Positions 1 through 10,841 of a stretch of 64,000 nt of DNA are shown here, one piece after another; position 1 is the first letter of the stretch; each line of letters starts with the position of its first letter. A program made the position numbers and the translations under genes. The notes below the pieces were generated by a model. It ran no database searches, had not been told where the DNA came from, and saw only the letters and a program-made list of their open reading frames with translations. Source of the DNA: Agrostemma githago (taxonomy: Eukaryota > Streptophyta > Magnoliopsida > Caryophyllales > Caryophyllaceae); the NCBI GenBank assembly GCA_958450325.1, contig OY288250.1, positions 49,800,898 to 49,864,897 of the forward strand. The letters are read 5' to 3'.

Positions 1-1
1 G

Positions 2-2839
2 GAGAGAAACCAATTTAGTGGTTTGCCCACCGAAGACCCGCACCAACACATGGAGACCTTCTCCGATTATTGCGATGCTATCTCTCAAACCGGGTTTACT
101 CAAGATCAAATCCGTTGGGTACTCTTCCCGTTCTCTCTCATTGGAAAGGCAAAGCAATGGATTAAGAGTCTCGATAGGGCAACCATGGGTATCGATACTT
201 GGAAGAAACTTGCATTGGCGTTCTACCAAAAAATTTACCCTCCGGAGAAGACAAATTTGCTTAGGGCCTCCATCATCGGTTTCCAACAACGGGATGAAGA
301 GAGCCTCTATGAAGCTTGGGAACGGTTTAAATCTTTGGTTAGATCATGCCCCCACCATGGACTTTCAAAATGGTTCTTAGTCCAACGGTTTTGGAACGGT
401 TTATATGAGGACTCAAGAGCTATACTCAATATGGGCTCCAATGGTAGGTTTACCGAGGTCGATGACGATCAAACTTGGGCAAGAATTGAGGAGATGGCGG
501 TGCACAACTCCCAATACTCAAGGCCTAGAAAGGCGAAACGAGGAGGTAGGCACGAGGTCGATGCCATTACACAATTGAACATTGACCTTGGGGCTCAATT
601 AAGAACTCACATGGAGACTATTGACAAGAAGCTCCAAAGCCACCTCAATCAAGTTCAAAGCTCTAGTTCCTCCAACCAAAACTCGATTCATGAAATTAAT
701 GCTTTGGGAGTTGTGTCTCCTATGCCTTATTATATGATGTGCGATATGTGCGGGATAGTTGGACATTAGTCTACACATTGTCGGAGAAGTATTCAGCAAG
801 TGAACGCCTTTCAAGCGTTCAAGCAAGGTGCCTCCTATCCTAATACATTCCAAGCTTCCCATCAAGTCCCGCAACAACAAGCCTCTCAACATCAACAACA
901 ACATCGTCCCTATGTTCCACCTCCCTTAAGGGATAACAATCAAGGATACCAAGGTTATGCGGGTAACCCAAGACCGTTCAACAACTTCAAGCAACATAAC
1001 CAAGGTAATTACAACAACAATCAAGGGTTCTAACATGGGAACTTCAATCAAGGAGGCTTCCAAGGAAACCAAAACTTTCAAGGACATCAAAACCATAACC
1101 AAGGACACCAAAACTACAACCATGGCAACAATTAAGGCCTTAATCAAGGCAATTCTCATGGGTTCCAAGGGACCCATCAACAACAACATGCAACTCAAGG
1201 GAATAGACAAGAAAGCAAGCCTAGGAGCCGGTCTCCTATTCATGATTATGGTACTCCATTAGCCCTCACCGATACTCCGCACAATCCACAATCTCCACCT
1301 CGGGATTTCAACAGGCAAAAGCAAATGTTGGAGATGCAAAGGAGTCAATTGGAGACGCAAAGGTCACAACAAGAAATCATAGCCCAAATCCTAATGGAAA
1401 ACAAGGAAACAAGAACTCATATGAAGATGCTTGAGACCCAAATATCTCAACTTGCTTCGGGAAGTTCTTCAAGACAAAAGGGGCAACTACCTCCTCAAGG
1501 TGAAACACCAAATTTTGAGCATGTAAATGCTATTACCACGAGGAGTGGTACATCTTATGATTCCCCCTTACCCCCTAGTGAACAACAAGCAATGAAGGAA
1601 GTTGTGTCTCCAACTCAAGTAGATTCAAGCTTGGGAAATCCAATGGAGGAGCAAGTCTTATGGGAGATCGAAGAACCCCAAGAAGACAAGCTTCCCCCAC
1701 TTCAAGGAAAAGATAAAGGTAAAGGGAAAGCGTCATTTGAGAAGTCCACCCCTATTGAGCAAAACAAGTTTAATATCGAGTTGCCTTTCCCAACAAGGCA
1801 AATGAAGACTAAGGTGGATGTCCAATTTGACAAATTCCTAGACATTGTGAAGAAATTGGATGTGAGTTTCCCGTTTACCGAGTTACTTACCCAAATCCCG
1901 GCATATGGAAGATTTATGAGAGAAGTCTTGGCTAGGAAGAGATCCGTCGACAAGGAAGAGACCATTGCGTTCACAAGAGTGGTGAGCGAGCTTATTCAAG
2001 GTTTTACGCTTCCCAAGTTGAAGGATCCGGGTAATTTCTCGATCCCATGCACCATAGGCAACTACAAGATTGAGGGAGCACTATGTGATTTGGGTGCGAG
2101 TGTAAGCATCATTCCCTATTCCATTTGTTGCCGACTTGGGATGAAGGAGCTTAAAAATACTTCCGTTACACTCCAAATGGCCGATAGTTCACTCAACCGA
2201 CCATTGGGGATGTTAGAGGATGTGCCGATAAGAATCGGAAAGTTCTTCATTCCAGTTGACTTTTTAGTGCTCGGCATGCCGGAAAATGCTATCACTCCCA
2301 TTATCCTTGGACGCCCGTTTCTACATACCGCCGGGGCCATGATCGATGTCAAGAAGGGTAGGATTACTTTCCATTTAGGCGACGAAGAGTTAGTGTTTGA
2401 CCTCCAAGGCAACACCTCGCCTACGAACGAGTCATGTAATATGATCCATGCCACAAACGACGTCGATCTAGGGGTTAAGTCGGGACAAAGCTTGAAGAAT
2501 GACTTCTATAAGCTTGAGGATGATGAATCCGAGCTTGGGGCGGATGAGTGCCCACATCATGAATGTGAAGACAAGTGCACTGACAAGAAGAAAGGTGAGC
2601 CTCCCTTGGGGCCACATGAGGATCGATGGACGTTTGGGTATATACCGAAGGATCGCAAGTACAAGTTCAAGCAATTGAACTTAGTAGATCGGGATGCCCC
2701 GGGAACGTCGAGACAAGGTCATGAAGAACCTTGGAATGTGGATGGTTATATCACAAGCTTGATCGAAGATTTCTCAAGAGACTTCGATTTGTTTCTTCGT
2801 GCCCTTGATGGAGATGGAATTGGTTATTGTTGTTGTTGA
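2..2839 (+). pseudogene. gag-pro: gag-protease polyprotein, copy 1, three in-frame stops
   Basis: The frame with codons starting at 2 mod 3 runs to the TGA at 2837-2839. It begins within the retrotransposon Gag domain (motif DYCDAISQTG near 75) and passes through the CCHC zinc knuckle, a Q/N/G-rich segment and an aspartic protease with the active-site motif DLGAS near 2089-2103. Three stops interrupt it. TAG at 767-769 falls inside the zinc knuckle where copy 4 has GAG. TAA at 1031-1033 and TAA at 1133-1135 stand where copy 4 has CAA. The two CAA to TAA changes are C-to-T transitions, as expected from deamination of methylated cytosine. The C-terminal tail (SLIEDFSRDFDLFLRALDGD) is longer than in copy 4 and matches copy 3. 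It cannot make full Gag-Pro as it stands. Confidence 0.88.
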
Positions 2840-3130
2840 AAAAGATTGAAGAATGCACCATCCTTGGTTTGACGGAGTTCCAAAAGAACCGTCTCATTGT
2901 ATATATCCCTTTCTTGTAGTTTCTTTGGTTTTGTGAAATTCTTGTTTATTTGGATTGTTGATGAGCGATGTGAGGGAGGGATTTTTATGTTGAGTTTGAG
3001 CTTGTTTGATAGGTGAAGTGAAGATGATTTCTAGAGAGGAATGATTATCGATAGAGCTTGGATTGTGAGCAAGGGAACGGGTTTTTGAAGCTTTGGATGA
3101 ACTTTTTGGGTTATGGAGGTGATGAAGACT

Positions 3131-3410
3131 CTTCCCGGGCGAGAAGAAGGCATCCCGACCGAGAAGGAGTAGGCGTCCCGACCGGGAAGGAGTCATCCCG
3201 ATCGGGATGAGGGCACCAAAATTCGAGCTTTCTGGAGCATGATCCCGACCGGGAAGAAGTCATCCCGACCGGGAAGGAGAAGGCGTCCCGACGGGGAAGG
3301 AGCCATCCCGATCGGGATGAGGGTGCCATATTTTGAGTTTACTGGAGTTCCATCCCGACCGGGACGGGTATGTCATCCCGACCGGGACCATCCATCCCGA
3401 CCGGGATGGT
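3131..3410. repeat. Internal cluster of CCCGACCGGG palindromes, copy 1
   Basis: About ten short near-palindromes of the type TCCCGACCGGGA or TCCCGATCGGGA, spaced 15-40 bp apart. The asymmetric members read CCCGACCGGG on the + strand, the reverse complement of those in the LTR (CCCGGTCGGG). An equivalent cluster follows the protease stop in copies 2, 3 and 4. Confidence 0.85.
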
Positions 3411-4194
3411 CCCCTACTCCCCCTTATGCCTCTTCTTCGACATTTGAGTCCACCCAACCATTGTATACCCCCTCCCAACCTTCCTACCTATCCTTGTCCA
3501 TATCATATGACCCATGCACCTCATTTACATACCCTCACTTCATATCCTCTTCACTTTACACCGATATTCTCATCAAATCTCACCTCCTCACATTATGGCA
3601 AGCCTACTACCTCAACCATGCGATTTTCTCAAGTATGAAGTGGAATGACGATGATGACAACAAGCAAGTGCATTTATTGAATCATTGAAGACGATGGAGT
3701 TCGTAAGTTGCTAACCTATTGGTACGGCAAATATCATTAGTTTTTCGTCTTTTGTTGCTTGTTTCCCTTTGAAAACTCCCCCTCCCCTTGTACACTTTTG
3801 TGTCATGGTGGCATGGTGGCCCTCGGGGCCTTATTATGGGTTGCTCCCAACTCTTGATGATGTGATTACATCGAGAGTCCTTTGAAAAACAAATCCAAAT
3901 TTTACAAGATTTTCATTATTTTTGTAGGATTTAGTCAGATTTGGGCGGAATCCGGGCTAGGTCACTTGATTACACCTAGTCCTCCCCTCCCATTTCCTTT
4001 TATTTCTTTCTTTTTATTTCCTCCCTTTCCATATCTTTTCTTGTCTCGGCCCACGGTGACTTGATTACACCCCGGCCGGCCGCATTCTACTCTTTTCTTC
4101 GCTTTTTCTTTGATTTTTAGCTTTATTTTCGTAGTTTCTTTTCTTTTCTTTTGTGTCTCCGCACACTACGATCGAGTATGAGGACATTGCTCGG

Positions 4195-4210
4195 TTTAAG
4201 TGTGGGGGAG
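4195..4210 (+). other. Internal polypurine-like tract, copy 1
   Basis: TTTAAGTGTGGGGGAG, the same core as the terminal polypurine tract but about 1.74 kb upstream of the 3' LTR, and followed by CGATATTCTATCATAG rather than an LTR start. It is conserved in all four copies. A second plus-strand primer or a relic of an ancestral boundary are both possible. Confidence 0.6.
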
Positions 4211-5937
4211 CGATATTCTATCATAGTTATTTTTATTTTTATAGTTTTTCGAAAAATCTTTAAAAAACCCTAAAAAAATTGTAAAAAATATCACAAAAAT
4301 CAAAAAAAAATTCTTTTTGTGTCTTTTTCTTTTGTGTCTTTGTGCCGTATATTTGTTTTGTTGTGTGTTTTGCCTCCCCATTTCCTTGTAGGTTCCGCGA
4401 TCGTCGTCAAGTTTCGAAAAGCAAGACATCCGGTAATATCCCTTCATTTCTTTCTCCTTTTTCCTTTTTGTGGAGTTTGGAGGATGTCTTATGATTGCGT
4501 ATGCTCGGGCGGAGCTTTTTGAAGGTTGCAGTTGATGTAGTTACTTGATTGGAAATTCGGGGTGGTGTTTGTTTGTTTTATATGTTTGTTTTGTTTTATC
4601 TTGCTTGGTTGCCTTTTGCCTCTCTTTTTCTTTCATTTTCGTCGAGTCTTTGTTTTGTGTTATGTAGTTGTGTCTTGTGTGTAAATTGGTTTTCGAAAAC
4701 CCGGTTTAGAGGCTAGTGTGCAAGGGTCTACTTTCCCTTTCTAGTGATGTAAATCGAGTCTTGGACTTAGGTCTAGTAGAATGACCCTAAATCAATGATT
4801 TCGTTGGTCCTTTACCTTGAGTCCACCTAGCTTACTAGGGATTTACTACGGGATCTGCACTTTTGACCATTATGACCACCCACGGTGTGAAAAGGCCTTG
4901 GTTGCCGAGTCCCGTCCCTTAGGTGACCGTGTTTGAAATTGCTCGATTAGTCCAAGTCTTTCCACCTTTTTGTGGGTTCGAAGGGAAGGCGCCGTCTCGA
5001 CTTACCCATTACCCTACCTCCTACACATATCCACACAATAAATTGCAATTTGTTGAAATCTGTCTTTCTTAGTTGCAAAGAAATGCCTATCAATCAAATC
5101 AAGCCAAAAGGGCAAAGAAAATGAAAGAAAGAAAGAAAAGATTGAAGAAAAAGAAAAGGCACAAAAAGCCAAAAAGAAAATACAAATGATGAAAAAGAAA
5201 TGGCATAGCAAAACAAAGCAAAAATACAAAAGAAAGAAAAATGCCAAAAAGAAAATCGTCTCACAAAAATATCTCAACACCTCAAAACTAAGCCTTTTAC
5301 CGACTATTACCGTGAAGAGCCTACCAAAGGACCGAGTCCCTAGGAAGGATGATAGCGGTAATGGTCGGTCTTCCCTCACTTTGCAAATATTTCCACCTTT
5401 TTACTTGGACTAGTTGAGCGGTTTGGACATGGGACGACCCTCTTGGCTCATCGCTAAATGGGGCGGGGTCTCACTTACCTACAGTGTCGACTAACACCGT
5501 GGTTCATCCCTTTTCCACTCCGTCGATCGTCCCGTAGTACGTTCTTAGAAAGTTAGGAGGACCTAGGTAAGTTACCAACGTTTTTGTTGCTTTATCGTCA
5601 TACTATTAGGGTTTAGTTCATCTTGGTCTGTATTACTATATTGGGAACGTTGTCACTTGCCTTGAGTCCTAAATCGGTGTTTCATTCACCGCTTTTTAGA
5701 GGGAAGCGGTATTTATTTCTCTTTGGGTGCAACCGTTTACTTGTTTGTTTGTGTGTTTGTTGTTTATGTGTTGTTGTGTCCGGTAGCATCCACAGTTTTG
5801 TCGCAAGACCTTACTTGCCTTGCGGAGTGCACTTTTCCTCTAAGTCTACTCGCGTGAGTTGAAAGGGCGTAGAGTGCGCTAATACCCACTCAGCTAGTTT
5901 AGTAGTTAGTTTGTGCTTATTCGAGGGCGACTAAGGG

Positions 5938-5953
5938 TTAAGTGTGGGGGAGT
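5938..5953 (+). other. Terminal polypurine tract, copy 1
   Basis: TTAAGTGTGGGGGAGT lies directly against the LTR start TGATAAGTGTAG. In this class of element it is the expected primer for plus-strand DNA synthesis. Confidence 0.85.
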
Positions 5954-7586
5954 TGATAAGTGTAGTTTGTAGTGCCTATTTTACTGTGTTTTGATCCCAT
6001 TTTCCTTGTGGAATCGCTCCTTGGGAGCGGTTTATGGGCTACTTATGCTTCCTTTAGTTCGTTTCAGGTTCCCGAGACCATTTGTGAAGAGTTGGAGCAA
6101 ATCCGACTCGATACATACACTTTTTGGAGCCAACGAAGTGAAGGAACGATCACTCGATGCCTTGGATTCGACCCCGAGACCTCGAGACCCAATCCCGAGC
6201 CTCTGAGACCTGATCCCGAGTCCCGAGAATCGATGAGAAACCCATGAGAAGCAAGGAGGGACCAAAAAAGAGCTTATTTGAGGCCTACAAGGCCCATCCC
6301 GGTCGGGAAGGCCTCAACCCCTCCGGGATGGGGTGCACAAAAGCGAGCCCTTCTGTCCTGAGCCCGTCCCGGTCGGGACCAACCCGTCCCGGTCGAGACC
6401 ACGCCGTCCCGGGCGGGAAGCTACAGGGGCAGCACGCCTTTCTTTTATTCTTCCTCCTTGATTCTTGTAACCATATAAATACTTCCCTCTTGTATTGTTT
6501 ACGTATGATACATTACATTAGACTCTCTTAAGCCTCTCTACAACTTTAAAACCCTAGATTTAGTGTTCATCCATTTAGACTAATCTTCCTTTAATCTTTA
6601 GTTAATCTTCCTTTAATCTAGTTGTTACTAGTCTTGTATTAAGTGGGTTCTTGAAGATTCATCCAAGCTTGACATCCTTGGAGTTGATTTGGGTTCTTAT
6701 TTATGCAAGTTTACATCTTTATCTTCATTTTGTTGTTGGTATAATCTTCTCTACTCTTGTTCTTTGTTATTTATTCAAGTTTCAATCTTTAATTAGTGTT
6801 ATTGTTATTGGTTGTTTATTATGAATGTTTGGATGCTTGGTTTAGTTTCTCTTGTTTATGTTATTGTTAGTCTCATAATGAGTGAGTAGTTTTCTTGTGG
6901 GGTTAGTAGGGGGATTAAGGGTAGATTATGGATGATTAGGGTTTGATTAGGGGTAAAGGTTACATCTTTGTTGCTAGTCACATATTGGGCACACCATGTG
7001 TTTGTTGATTTGCTTGTGTGGGTAGTAGTGGCCAATGCTTCCTATGCTTGTTCTCTTCTTCTCATTGTTTGTCTAGTGTGTGATTGTGTTAGGGTATAGT
7101 CTTTGTAACGAGAGTGCGGACATTGGTCTACATAGCGAGATCCAGGACCGACCTTGACCTAGGTTTAGAAGCGAGAGCGTAAACCGACTCTAGCAACTAG
7201 GAGACACCTACACCCTTGATCACCCAATTGCCTTTCTACACTTATGAATCCGACCTACCCGACTTCCTTCCATATTTGATTTCTCTAGCTAGTTAGTCAT
7301 CATTTCTCTAGTTGTTAGTTTCATTAATCCTAGTTATTTCAATTAGTTCATATTGCATCTTTTCATTGTACTAGTCATTGTTAGTCTAGTCCTTACTTCT
7401 TCTCCATCATAGTTTGTCAATTATAGTTCTCTTTGTGTTTGTTTGGTGATTTAGCCTAGTTTTAGGTGGACCTAGTCTAGACCTTACAATACCGTCCCCG
7501 TGGATATCGACCCTACTTGCCCTAGCTAGCCACTAGGAATAGTCGGTTATTTATTGACGGTGGGACCCACGGCAAATCCTTACCAC
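5954..7586 (+). repeat. 3' LTR of copy 1
   Basis: Starts TGATAAGTGTAG immediately after the polypurine tract and is about 1.63 kb long, like the LTRs of copies 3 and 4. Its end reads GGCAAATCCTTACCAC instead of TTACCATCA, so the canonical terminal ATCA is lost or changed. U3 contains a palindrome cluster and a TATA box. Confidence 0.85.
6296..6481 (+). promoter_or_regulatory. U3 palindrome cluster and TATA box, copy 1 3' LTR
   Basis: Palindromes of the CCCGGTCGGG type lie at 6296-6420, with variants CCCGTCCGGG-like and CCCGGGCGGG. A TATA-like box, TATAAATAC, lies at about 6474-6482, roughly 55 bp after the last palindrome. The spacing is kept in the other LTRs of the family. Confidence 0.65.
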
Positions 7587-8302
7587 TATGTAAAGGCTAG
7601 CCCAGCCACATCGACCCTGAGCAGTGTCAAGGGGAAGTCTGGGGGCTGAGCAGGATAATCGGCCGAATCGGCCAGCTAAAAGAAAAGCGAACCAAACACT
7701 AGACCATAAGACAAAACAAGCGGTAAAACCAAAACCAACACTTCAATAATCCTAAACCTTGGGGGCTACTAAAACAAACTATAAGAAAGAAACTTACATC
7801 TGCAAGGCGCAGCTAGTTCACCAGCACATTCTTCGACGAGTAGTGACTCATCGTGCTCTTAGCCCGAGCCAACCTCCATTCAATCCCCGCCGGAAATCTA
7901 ACCAGGCAAGCACACACCGTCTTAGATGCCAATCGAGGGAGTTAGGAGTAAATTCTAACTCATAAAGCAAGCCCTAAAACCTCCACTAGTCGAAATCGAC
8001 CCCCAGCAATAAACAAATCTACAATACGATTAATAAGAGTGCTCGCACTTGACCGCCTGATAAGGCAAACAAAACAAATCTACAATCCCAAAGTACTCGA
8101 ATCAATATGTTAGTCTAAAACATGACCCAAAGCATTCGAAGCAATCTGTTATTCTAGCAAGTTCCTAAGCACACTCAATTCACATCCCAGGGGAATTATT
8201 ATTTTAGCACATTCCCGGAATAATTCACTAAGCAAATGCAAGCCCAAAAACTAATGCAAAGTGCTTACACATCAACACTAGTATTTTAAAGGCAAAACAA
8301 TC
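7587..8302 (+). other. Retand-A 3' untranslated region before the tandem array
   Basis: No coding frame that I recognise. It contains GGGGGCT-type motifs (near 7640 and 7760) like those in the 3' part of Retand-B. I infer that this is non-coding 3' UTR; sequence similarity is too weak to prove it by eye. Confidence 0.5.
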
Positions 8303-9030
8303 GCAGCGACCCGAGCGGGATAAATCTAACGTAGCCACCTGAGAGGGATAAATCTAAGATAGCCACCCGAGAGGGATAAATATAACGCAGCCACCCGAGA
8401 GGAATAAATCTAAGGTAGCCACCCGAGAGGGATAAATCTAACGCAGCCACCCGAGAGGGATAAATCTAAGGTAGCCACCCGATAGGGATAAATCTAAGGT
8501 AGCCACCCGAGAGAGATAAATCTAACATAGCCACCCGAGAGGGATAAATCTAACGAAGCCACCCGAGAGGGATAAATCCAAGGTAGCCACCCGAGAGGGA
8601 TAAATCTAAGGTAGCCACCCGAGAGGGATAACTCTAACGCATCCACCCGAGAGGGATAAATCTAACGTAGCCACCCGAGAGGGATAAATCTAACCCAGCC
8701 ACCCGAGAGGGATAAATCTAACGCAGCCACCCGAGAGGGATAAATCTAACGGAGCCGCCCGAGAGGGATCAATCTAACGTAGCCACCCGAGAGGGATAAA
8801 TCTAACGCAGCCACCCGAGAGGGATAAATCTAAGGCAGCCACCCGAGAGGGATAAATATAAGGTAGCCACCCGAGAGGGATAAATCTAACGTAGCCACCG
8901 GAGGGGGATAAATCTAACGCAGCCACTCGAGAGAGATAAATCTAAGGCAGCCACCCGAGAGAGATAAATCTAAGGTAGCCACCCGAGAGAGATAAATCTA
9001 ACGCAGCCACCCGAGAGGGATAAATCTAAC
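8303..9030 (+). repeat. 28-bp tandem array in Retand-A 3' UTR, first part
   Basis: About 26 head-to-tail units of 28 bp with the core CCACCCGAGAGGGATAAATC, then TAACG and a variable C/T. Units differ at a few positions (AACG or AAGG, GTAGCC or GCAGCC). The array is cut by Athila-like copy 2 at 9031 and resumes at 18639. Confidence 0.92.
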
Positions 9031-10606
9031 TGATAAGTGTAGTTTGCAGTGCCTAATTGTTGTGTTTTGGTCCCATTTTCCTTGTGGAATCGCTCCTTTG
9101 GAGCGATTCATGGGCTTCTTATGCTTCCTTTAGTTCGTGTCAGGTTCTCGAGGCGAATTTGGAAGAGTTGGAGCGATTCTGACTCTATACATACACATTT
9201 TGGGGCCAACGGAGTAAAGGAACGATGACTCGACGCCTTGGAATCGACCCCGAGACCTCGGAAACCCAATCCCGATCTTCCGAGACCCGATCCCCAGTCC
9301 CGAGAATCGACGAGAAGCCCATGAGAGGCAAGGAAGGGCCAAAGAGCTCTTAAGGGAGGCCTACAAGACCCATCCCGTTCGGGATGGGATGCACTTTGAA
9401 GGAGGCTGCTATGAGCCCATCCCGGTCGGGACCATCCCGTCCCGGTCGGGATGACAGGGCCGTCCTGATCGGGATGATCCTTCCCGGTCGGGACCGTGAT
9501 GCTGCTGCACGACTCTTTTTCTTTCTTCTCCTTCATTCTTGTACCCATATATATACTCCTTTCTTGTAATTTTAAGACATCTTATCTTACCCTAAATTAG
9601 TTTAAGCCTCCATTATCATTCAAAACCCTAGATTATTGCTACTCTCATTAGTTTAATCCTCTCTTTAATCCTTAGTTAATTATTGTAATTAGTCTTGGAT
9701 TAAGGGATTCTTGAAGATTGTTCCAACATTGACAACCTTGGGATTGTATTTGGGTTTCTCATTAATACAAGTTTTCATTTTTTCTCCATCTATTGTTGGT
9801 ATAATCTTTTTCTCCTTAGTCTTTGTTATTTATTCAAGTTTCTTTCTTATTGTTATTGTTATTGTTATTGTTATTGTCTTGTTAATGATAATGGATGCTT
9901 GTTTTGTGACATTGATTTCTCTTATTATTGTTGGTTTTCTCTTAATAATGAGTGAGTAGTTTTCTTGTGGGGTTAGTAGGGGGATTAGGGGTAGATTATG
10001 GATGATTAGGGTTGATTAAGGGGAAAATGTTACATCTTTGTTGTTAGTCACATTGTAGGCACTCTATGTGTTTGTTGATATGCTTGTGTGAGTTGTAGTG
10101 GCCATGCTTCCCATACTAGTGTTCATCTTCTCATTGATTGCTTATTTTGTGGAAATGTTGAGAATAGTTTAGTCGCGAGAGCGCGGACTAGGGTCTAAGT
10201 TGCGAGAGCCCGGACCCACCTTCACATCGGTCTAAGTTGCGAGAGCCCGGACCGACTCTAACGATTAGGAGACATCTATACCCTTGATCACCCCAATTAC
10301 CCTTCTACTCCTATGAACCCGACCTACCCCACTTCTTTCCATATTTGATCCATCGTCTTAGTTAGTCATAGTTCTTCTAGTTTATTTATTAGTTCGATCA
10401 TTAGTCTAGTTCTTACTCCTCCTCCTTAATAGTTTTCCATTTATCGCTTCTTTGTGTTTGTTTGGTAATTTAGTCTCGTTGTAGGCCGACCTAGTCTAAA
10501 CCTTGATATACCGTCCTCGTGGATATGATCCCGACTTACCCTAGCTACCCACTAGGTTAGTCGGTGTTTTATTGTTGGCTAGGGACGTGACAAATCCCTA
10601 CCATCA
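9031..10606 (+). repeat. 5' LTR of copy 2
   Basis: 1576 bp, TGATAAGTG to CCATCA, followed directly by the primer-binding site. Compared with its partner at 17081 it keeps about 39 bp near the start (GTCCCATTTTCC through CGCTCC) that the 3' LTR has lost, and lacks a roughly 20-bp segment with one extra palindrome. Confidence 0.95.
9371..9556 (+). promoter_or_regulatory. U3 palindromes and TATA box, copy 2 5' LTR
   Basis: Palindromes at 9371-9495 (CCCGTTCGGG, CCCGGTCGGG three times, CCTGATCGGG), then TATATATAC at 9548-9556. Order and spacing suggest an RNA polymerase II core promoter with a palindromic upstream element. Transcription start is not visible. Confidence 0.65.
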
Positions 10607-10609
10607 ATT

Positions 10610-10627
10610 TGGCGCCGTTGCCGGGGA
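10610..10627 (+). other. Primer-binding site, tRNA-Asp type, copy 2
   Basis: TGGCGCCGTTGCCGGGGA, three bases after the LTR end. It is complementary to the 3' end of plant tRNA-Asp including CCA, the usual primer of Athila-type elements. About 214 bp of leader separate it from the gag start. Confidence 0.9.
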
Positions 10628-10841
10628 CGGTGCATTGTTTAGACTTAGTTTGCTTATTTCTAGACTTAGTTACCCTTCTTTGTGTTCTCCCATCTTCTCT
10701 TTTGAATATTCTCTAGATTTTTCTTCTTTCCTTAGCTTTATTTCTTCTTCTTCTCTTTGTCTCTAGTTGTGTTTGTTTATTGTCGTTGCCTAGTGCCCAC
10801 AAAGCACTAGGTATTCTCACGTTTGTTCTAGTGTGTAGTGT

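Larger units (their letters stand above)
2840..5953 (+). other. Non-coding 3' region of copy 1
   Basis: About 3.1 kb between the protease stop and the 3' LTR. In order it holds a TATA-like motif (TGTATATATCC near 2899), the palindrome cluster 3131-3410, pyrimidine-rich sequence, an internal polypurine-like tract at 4195-4210, an A-rich stretch near 5095-5260 and the terminal polypurine tract. This is where pol and env-like genes lie in autonomous Athila elements. I see no reverse transcriptase, RNase H or integrase motif. The same order recurs in the other three copies. Open frames here, including Phe-rich ones on the minus strand opposite the A-rich stretch, look accidental. Confidence 0.8.
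1..7586 (+). mobile_element. Athila-like gag-pro element, copy 1 (5' part outside window)
   Basis: This is the 3' three-quarters of a Ty3/Gypsy-type LTR retrotransposon. The window opens inside gag; then come protease, a long non-coding region, a polypurine tract and a 3' LTR. Closest in the window is copy 4 (49874-59680), which has the same LTR subtype and nearly the same Gag. The 3' end is imperfect: where the other copies end in CCATCA, this one reads CCAC at about 7586, so the last few LTR bases are altered and the boundary is uncertain by 3-4 bases. The flank from 7587 looks like the 3' UTR of Retand-A, so copy 1 probably sits in Retand-A like copy 2. The Athila assignment rests on the family's PBS, the protease motif and the TTTAAGTGTGGGGGAG tract, because no reverse transcriptase is present. 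Confidence 0.85.

Noticed and set aside
5014..5379. Phe-rich minus-strand open frames opposite the A-rich stretch (also near 16034-16342, 46890-47219, 57154-57450)
   Set aside because: They follow from A-rich, stop-poor composition. Length and frame differ among copies and no domain is seen.
8303..9030. CRISPR-like regular repeats
   Set aside because: Units are contiguous 28-bp tandem repeats without spacers, in a plant retroelement 3' UTR.
10610..10627. A tRNA-Asp or tRNA-Arg gene at the primer-binding sites
   Set aside because: Only 18 nt complementary to the tRNA 3' end are present; no tRNA body or promoter boxes follow.
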